Assembly (NCBI GenBank): GCA_900550415.1
Contig: URSO01000051.1
Span: 1-16,609 of the forward strand
Length of the DNA stretch: 16,609 nucleotides
Origin: an uncultured Collinsella sp.
Lineage (GTDB): Bacteria > Actinomycetota > Coriobacteriia > Coriobacteriales > Coriobacteriaceae
Direction of reading: 5' to 3'
Shown piece after piece: positions 12,616 through 16,609 of this stretch. A model generated the notes under the pieces. That model saw only the letters and a program-made list of their open reading frames with translations, did not search any database and was not told the DNA's origin. How positions within the stretch are numbered: the first letter of the stretch is position 1; each line of letters begins with the position of its first letter. The position numbers and the translations under genes were made by a program.

Positions 12616-13449
12616 ATGATTGTGTTTTCCGATATGGACGGAACGCTGCTGACGAGCGATAAGCAGATGAGCGACGCCACCTGGGCGATGCTCGACGAGC
12701 TTGCGCGCCGCGGTATTGAGTTTGTGCCCTGCACGGGGCGTCCGCTGTCGGGCATCTTTGAGCCCATTCTCGCCCATCCCGCCGTGCACTACGCGGTCTG
12801 TGCCAACGGCGCCAGCGTCTGGCAGCTCGACGAGGATGTGCCTACCGATGCCTCACGCGCCACGTGCATTTTGAGCCGACCGCTCGACCGCGCCATCGCC
12901 CATCGCATCGCCGCCGGCCACGATGTGACCTTCGATATCTTCGCGGATGGGCAGTGCTTCCTCCCCCGCTCGCTCTACACGCGCCTGGACGAATTCTGCG
13001 GCGGCGACCCCCACATCGCGGCTTCGCTCAAGCGCACACGAACACCGATCGACATGGATATCGACAGCAAGATCGACGAGGTCGAGACGCTCGAACGCAT
13101 CGCCATGTACTGGCACGACCCGGCCGATCGCGACGCCATCGCGGCTGAGCTCGACACGCTCGGAGGCATTGAGGTCACGCGTTCGTACGCCATGAATATC
13201 GAGGTCATGGGCGAGGGCGCCACCAAGGGAACGGCCCTCACGTGGCTATGCGAGCACCTGGGCGAGCATCTCGCCGACGCCTGGGCGTTCGGCGACAACA
13301 TCAACGACATCCCCATGCTGCAGGCAGCGGGCCACGGTATGGCCATGATCAACGCCGAGCCCGAGGACCGCAAGGCCGCCGACGCCATCACCGAATACGA
13401 CAACGACCAGGACGGCGTCGCCCGCACCATCATGGCCGCCCTCGCCTAG
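12616..13449 (+). CDS. Cof-type HAD-superfamily phosphatase
   Basis: This 277-residue cytoplasmic enzyme carries the HAD motifs: MIVFSDMDGTLL with nucleophile D6 and acid/base D8, CTGR at 39-42 (motif II), the lysine in GATKGTAL (about 204) and GDNINDIPML at 226-235 (motif IV). The IIB cap domain lies between, as in Cof/YidA-type sugar-phosphate phosphatases. These hydrolyse various phosphorylated sugars and cofactors; the substrate cannot be told from sequence. AAAGGA lies nine bases before the ATG. The stop codon TAG forms part of the sequence CTAGTCATCGG that begins the downstream tandem repeat. A second Cof-type gene (13595-14389) converges on it; the two proteins are clearly different, so this is not a recent duplication. 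Confidence 0.92.
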   Translation: MIVFSDMDGTLLTSDKQMSDATWAMLDELARRGIEFVPCTGRPLSGIFEPILAHPAVHYAVCANGASVWQLDEDVPTDASRATCILSRPLDRAIAHRIAAGHDVTFDIFADGQCFLPRSLYTRLDEFCGGDPHIAASLKRTRTPIDMDIDSKIDEVETLERIAMYWHDPADRDAIAAELDTLGGIEVTRSYAMNIEVMGEGATKGTALTWLCEHLGEHLADAWAFGDNINDIPMLQAAGHGMAMINAEPEDRKAADAITEYDNDQDGVARTIMAALA

Positions 13450-13537
13450 TCATCGGCTAGTCGCTGGGGACGTTCTTAAATGACTAGTCACTGGGGACGT
13501 TCTTGAATGACTAGTCGTTGGGGACACTCTTCGCGAA
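13446..13537 (+). repeat. 27-bp tandem repeat, three units plus a partial unit
   Basis: Three units of exactly 27 bp stand head to tail at 13457-13483, 13484-13510 and 13511-13537. Each begins CTAGTC and contains TGGGGAC followed by CTTnAATGA or a variant. The first two differ at two positions; the third diverges in its second half. A partial copy, CTAGTCATCGG (13446-13456), overlaps the stop codon of the HAD gene. There are no spacers and the units are in contact, so it is not a CRISPR array. Relatives occur at 14552-14572 and 16581-16606. Confidence 0.85.
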
Positions 13538-13546
13538 AAGCTACAA

Positions 13547-13590
13547 GGACTGTCCCCCACTGCCGGCAGAACGGGAACGTCCCCATCTGT
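13547..13590 (-). repeat. Inverted copies of the GGGGAC repeat
   Basis: GGACTGTCCCCCA (13547-13559) and AACGTCCCC (13576-13584) are reverse complements of the GGGGACAG and GGGGACGTT cores of the tandem units. The palindrome TGCCGGCA (13561-13568) lies between them. Transcripts of either strand could fold the two halves together, which may terminate transcription from both converging HAD genes. Confidence 0.65.
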
Positions 13591-13594
13591 CGGA

Positions 13595-14389
13595 TTAAGC
13601 GAGGCCCTCTAGCACGCGGCGGAGCTCACGCTGAACGGCGTGGTCGCGGTTACAACCCACCACGCGATCGGCCACCGCTTTGAGCGCGGGGCGCGCGTTT
13701 TCCATCGCGCAGCCCGTGCCGACAAAGCGAATGATCTCGTAGTCGTTCATAGAGTCACCAAACGCCATGATCTCGTCGCGCCCAATGCCGTAATGCTCCG
13801 CAAGCTGTGCGATGCCCGAGGCCTTCGACACGCCGGGCTGCATGGCGTCGATCCACGCGTTACCCGAAGGCGCAAAAGTAAAGAGCTGACCAAGTTCGCG
13901 CTGTAGTACGTAGGCGCTGTCCATAACGGCACCGTCATCGCAAAAGATACTCGCCTTGATGATATTTACACTGGGATCGGGCAGCTCCCAAATGCGCTCG
14001 GCATTGGGAAGGTCCTTATCGACCTCACGCACGAACTTGCACTCGTCATCGAGCAGGAAGGACTTGGTTCGGTCAAAAAGCGCAAGATGCAGATTGGGAA
14101 ACGTCGCGACTGCTTGGGCGAGCTTTCGAATCGCCAGGTGCGAATACACCTCGCGGTCTACCATCTTGCCGTCGGCGAAGACCTGGGCACCGTTAGCTGC
14201 GACAAAGTCCATCTTGTCGCGAACAGGCGCAAAGAACTCACACAGGCGATCGTAGCGGCGGCCTGACGATGCGGCGAAATGCACGCCATGCTCATGTAGC
14301 GCCAGAATCAGTTCGTAGGTCTCGGGAGGCACCTGGCCGTTTTCGTCAAGCAGCGTGCCGTCCATATCGGATGCAATCAGTCTAAACAT
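13595..14389 (-). CDS. Cof-type HAD-superfamily phosphatase (second)
   Basis: This 264-residue protein has the HAD motifs LIASDMDGTLL (nucleophile D8, acid/base D10), ASSGR (40-44), the lysine of GVSKASGI and MAFGDSMNDYEII, with a IIB cap between them. It belongs to the same broad Cof/YidA family as the gene at 12616-13449 but differs in the cap, so the substrate may differ. It is predicted to be a cytoplasmic phosphatase of sugar phosphates or cofactors such as FMN or pyridoxal phosphate. The ATG at 14389 is preceded by AAGGGAG seven bases away. That site lies within the 3' arm of a long hairpin (14395-14456), so translation is probably controlled by RNA structure. It is downstream of adenine deaminase on the same strand, about 180 bases away. 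Confidence 0.92.
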   Translation of the reverse strand: MFRLIASDMDGTLLDENGQVPPETYELILALHEHGVHFAASSGRRYDRLCEFFAPVRDKMDFVAANGAQVFADGKMVDREVYSHLAIRKLAQAVATFPNLHLALFDRTKSFLLDDECKFVREVDKDLPNAERIWELPDPSVNIIKASIFCDDGAVMDSAYVLQRELGQLFTFAPSGNAWIDAMQPGVSKASGIAQLAEHYGIGRDEIMAFGDSMNDYEIIRFVGTGCAMENARPALKAVADRVVGCNRDHAVQRELRRVLEGLA

Positions 14390-14394
14390 AGAAA

Positions 14395-14456
14395 AGCTCC
14401 CTTCGGGCTTGTTGGAATCGAACGTGTATCCGATTCCAACGTACCCAAAGGGAGCT
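14395..14456 (-). promoter_or_regulatory. Long leader hairpin that buries the ribosome binding site
   Basis: Three matched blocks face each other: AGCTCCCTT (14395-14403) with AAGGGAGCT (14448-14456), GGG (14405-14407) with CCC (14444-14446), and GTTGGAATCG (14411-14420) with CGATTCCAAC (14431-14440). That gives 22 base pairs around a ten-base loop. In the minus-strand mRNA the 3' arm contains AAGGGAG, the ribosome site of the HAD gene, and is followed by TTTTCT and the ATG. The element can therefore block translation or act as a terminator/attenuator. Confidence 0.75.
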
Positions 14457-14551
14457 CAAATAAGACCCCGCAGTCATAAACGTTACATAGACCTGGCAAA
14501 TAGCTCACGCGCGCCAGAGAGCCCACGGTCGCGGCGTCAGGCGACACGTCA

Positions 14552-14572
14552 AAGAGTGTCCCCGATGACTAG
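14552..14572 (-). repeat. GGGGAC-family repeat unit overlapping the ade stop codon
   Basis: Read on the minus strand the unit begins CTAGTCATCGGGGAC and continues ACTCTT, as in the third unit at 13511-13537. The TAG stop of adenine deaminase (14571-14569) is the TAG in CTAGTC. The first 11 bases are the same as those at the stop codon of the HAD gene at 13446-13456. Confidence 0.75.
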
Positions 14573-16389
14573 TCGGCGTAGGTGAAGGTGGTGACGTCGA
14601 ACATGCCCTCGGGGCGGATGCGGAGCGTCGGGATAACCGGCAGGGGCAGGAAGATGATGCCCATGATGGGGTCGAGCGGCGGCTCAATGCCCATGGCGCG
14701 CGCCTTGACCATAAAGTCGTCGTGCTGCGCGGCGACATCCTCGGCCGTGCCCTCGCTCATCAGACCACCAAGCGCCAGCGGAATACGCGCCACGACCTCG
14801 CCGTTGCGCACCAGCACGTGGCCGCCCTGGCCAACAGCCTCGACAGCAGCCATCATATCGGCCGCGTTGTCGCCCACCACGCACACGTTGTGCGAGTCGT
14901 GGCCGATCGTCGAGGCGATGGCACCGCCCGTGATGGTAAAGCCGCGCACCCAGCCGCAACCGATGTGCTTGCCAACAAGACCCAGGCCCGCAGGACCATC
15001 ACCGTCGGCGCCCTCGGCCTGCAGTGACACGCCGCGGCCGTGGCGTTCGATCAGCATAATGCGGCGCAGGCCCTCGGCGCTCTCGGGGCGAGCCATACCC
15101 GTGATGGCCTTACCCGGCACCACGTCAATCACGGCCTCGCCTGGCTTAAAGGCATAGTCGAATACGTCGAGCGAAAGCTTCGGCAGCTTAACGGAGGCGC
15201 GCAGCTCATCGGCAAGGGCCGCGACCTCGGCCATCTCGGGTGCAATCTCGCCCACAAAGGTGCCGTCCTGCGCCACCAGAGCACCGGCGGCATAAACACG
15301 ATGCGGAGCCTTGGCAAACGTCAGGTCATTGAGCAACAGCAGGTCGGCACGCTTGCCCGGGGCGATGGCGCCGCGCAGCTCGTGCGGGTCGCGGCAACCG
15401 TGGTCCAAGCCAAACGCCTCGGCCGTGGACAGGGATGCCATGGAGATGGCAACCACGGGGTCAATACCGGCCTCGATAGCCACGCGACAGGCGTTGTCGA
15501 TCATACCGGTCGAAAGCGCGTCGGAGGGAGCACGGTCGTCGGTCGCAAAGCAGCAACGGCGGGCACGAGCGGGGGTTTCCAGCAGCATCGGAGACAGGTT
15601 GGCCAGGTCATGGCTGCACGTACCCTCGCGCAGCATCACATACATGCCGCGGGATAGCTTGTCGAGCGCTTCCTCGGGAATCGTCGACTCATGGTCAGCG
15701 ATAATGCCCGCTGCGGCATAGGCGTTGAGATCCTTGCCGGCAACGAGCGGGGCGTGACCGTCGACCTGCTTGGACGGCGTCTGGTTGGCAGCGTCGATAC
15801 GAGCACAGGTCTCGGGATCGGCCATAAAGACGCCCGGCAGGTTCATCATCTCGCCCAGGCCAAAAACGTCGCCCGGGTACTCGGCAAAAAACGCCTGCAT
15901 GTCAGCGGCGGTAATCACAGCGCCGGCCTGCTCGTCAGGCAGTGCGGGCACGCACGAGGGCATCATGTACTTGATGGAAATAGGAGCGCGACGACCGTCC
16001 TCGATCATAAACCGCAGGCCGTCCAAGCCGGAAACATTGGCGATCTCGTGGCTGTCAGCAATAGCGGTGGTGGTACCGCGCGTCGCCGCCATGCGCGCAT
16101 ACTCGGCAGGGCGGATGTTCGAAGACTCGATATGCAAGTGTCCGTCAATAAAACCGGGGGCAAGATAGCGGCCCTGGCAATCGATGACCTCGGCAGCCTC
16201 ATACGTACCGGCGGCATCGTCGCGACCATCGTAGAGCACACCGACGATCACGCCATCCTTGACGGCAACGCTACCGGGCGCCACGCGCTGACCGTACACG
16301 TCGACAATCTGCGCATTGGTAAACAGCGTGTCGACGGGCACGCGGCCCTCGGCAGCATCGATCACAGACCTCATGACCTCAACGGACAT
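14569..16389 (-). CDS. ade: Adenine deaminase
   Basis: This 606-residue amidohydrolase converts adenine to hypoxanthine and ammonia in purine salvage. It has an N-terminal composite beta-sandwich (TLFTNAQIVDVYGQRVAPGSV), then the metal-binding LAPGFIDGHLHIESS (77-90; H84, H86, E88), SHEIANVSG (113-121), FGLGEMMNLPGV, the conserved VDGHAP and DHES elements, and CFATDDRAP. The C-terminal half has the TGGAIASTIGHDSHN and PLPVIPTLRI blocks typical of AdeC/Ade. The length is close to the 575-590 usual for the family. AAAGGAG lies five bases before the ATG. The gene is preceded by a 220-base leader/promoter region with two hairpins. Its stop codon lies within a dispersed repeat. Confidence 0.96.
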   Translation of the reverse strand: MSVEVMRSVIDAAEGRVPVDTLFTNAQIVDVYGQRVAPGSVAVKDGVIVGVLYDGRDDAAGTYEAAEVIDCQGRYLAPGFIDGHLHIESSNIRPAEYARMAATRGTTTAIADSHEIANVSGLDGLRFMIEDGRRAPISIKYMMPSCVPALPDEQAGAVITAADMQAFFAEYPGDVFGLGEMMNLPGVFMADPETCARIDAANQTPSKQVDGHAPLVAGKDLNAYAAAGIIADHESTIPEEALDKLSRGMYVMLREGTCSHDLANLSPMLLETPARARRCCFATDDRAPSDALSTGMIDNACRVAIEAGIDPVVAISMASLSTAEAFGLDHGCRDPHELRGAIAPGKRADLLLLNDLTFAKAPHRVYAAGALVAQDGTFVGEIAPEMAEVAALADELRASVKLPKLSLDVFDYAFKPGEAVIDVVPGKAITGMARPESAEGLRRIMLIERHGRGVSLQAEGADGDGPAGLGLVGKHIGCGWVRGFTITGGAIASTIGHDSHNVCVVGDNAADMMAAVEAVGQGGHVLVRNGEVVARIPLALGGLMSEGTAEDVAAQHDDFMVKARAMGIEPPLDPIMGIIFLPLPVIPTLRIRPEGMFDVTTFTYAD

Positions 16390-16414
16390 ACATACTCCTT
16401 TAACTGTAGAAATA

Positions 16415-16462
16415 GCTGCGGAGCGGACAAACCTTCACCGCAGCAAGCCAATAGCCATTGTA
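16415..16462 (-). promoter_or_regulatory. Likely -10 box and leader hairpin of ade
   Basis: TACAAT occurs on the minus strand at 16462-16457, about 70 bases before the start codon; no good -35 is seen 16-18 bases upstream. The transcript would begin near 16450 and include a perfect 7-bp stem, GCTGCGG (16415-16421) with CCGCAGC (16438-16444). No known purine riboswitch pattern was recognised. Confidence 0.4.
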
Positions 16463-16503
16463 TGCCCAAAAGGAGGGCCAGGAATACACCCCCTGCAAAT
16501 GAC

Positions 16504-16567
16504 GAGAGTGGACAATCTCCCACTTTGAGCCAACAAACAGGCCAAAAACGGAAGATTATCCACTCTC
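16504..16567. repeat. Long 18-bp inverted repeat upstream of ade
   Basis: GAGAGTGGACAATCTCCC (16504-16521) and GGAAGATTATCCACTCTC (16550-16567) form a continuous 18-bp stem. On the minus-strand RNA two positions pair as G-U and all 18 pair; on the plus-strand RNA these become A-C mismatches. The 28-base loop contains a smaller stem built on TTGGCC and GGCTCAA. Flanking CCTGCA...CTGCAGG extends the symmetry. It is upstream of the predicted ade start, so it could be a terminator-like or mobile hairpin element or a leader from a farther promoter. Confidence 0.75.
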
Positions 16568-16580
16568 ATTCTGCAGGCAC

Positions 16581-16606
16581 TCATTTAAGTCTGTCCCCAA
16601 TGAGTA
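16581..16606 (-). repeat. Further GGGGAC-family repeat unit at the window edge
   Basis: Read on the minus strand it begins TACTCATTGGGGACAG and ends CTTAAATGA, aligning across its length with the 27-bp tandem units at 13457-13537. It stands next to the 16504-16567 hairpin, and the array may continue beyond the window. Confidence 0.6.
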
Positions 16607-16609
16607 CCT

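Noticed and set aside
13446..13590. CRISPR array
   Set aside because: The 27-bp units touch each other without variable spacers, related copies are dispersed, and no cas genes are present.
14405..14446. tRNA gene
   Set aside because: GTTCGATTCC resembles a T-arm, but there is no acceptor, D-arm or anticodon arrangement; the sequence is one long hairpin.
16390..16609. Purine riboswitch upstream of ade
   Set aside because: I looked for the conserved purine-aptamer junction and loop-loop pattern and saw neither; only simple hairpins are present.

Overview
The window is a high-GC bacterial chromosome segment that most resembles a gut coriobacterium (Collinsella-like). This is inferred from the GC-rich codon use, the gene content (SecA, an alanine/lysine-rich extended L31, AdeC-type adenine deaminase, NimA-like flavoprotein, Cof-type HAD phosphatases) and the many dispersed GGGGAC repeats. 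No rRNA, tRNA or CRISPR array was seen.

Left part (1-3290), housekeeping. It holds the 5' part of secA (minus strand), a four-helix membrane protein of unknown function (minus), a NimA/PNPOx-type flavoprotein (plus), and rpmE (minus). rpmE faces the nim gene across a bidirectional terminator. A pair of near-identical hairpins precedes rpmE and looks like an autogenous ribosomal-protein leader. A striking tandem palindrome lies in the 405-base gap between the membrane protein and the nim gene.

Middle part (3364-10346), an accessory island. Reading on the minus strand from 8726 down to 3364, it encodes a small secreted cysteine-containing peptide, a permease with two tandem modules, an ABC ATPase, and a permease-ATPase fusion. 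Divergently, on the plus strand, lie a DUF2975-type membrane protein and a small XRE (YozG-like) regulator, followed directly by the catalytic half of a tyrosine recombinase that has lost its N-terminus. A 19-bp palindrome covers the likely -10 box of the regulator operon and abuts the -35-like box of the peptide operon, so one protein could control both. The likely reading is an uncharacterised secreted-peptide (possibly bacteriocin-like) export/immunity cassette on mobile-element debris.

Right part (10347-16609), mostly metabolism. After a 396-base stretch of inverted repeats come an ACT-domain protein and citrate synthase (one likely operon with a strong terminator) and two converging Cof-type HAD phosphatases separated by a 27-bp tandem repeat. 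Adenine deaminase (minus strand) follows. The second HAD gene has its ribosome binding site buried in a 22-bp hairpin. Adenine deaminase is preceded by an 18-bp hairpin and another member of the repeat family. The same repeat overlaps the stop codons of two unrelated genes.
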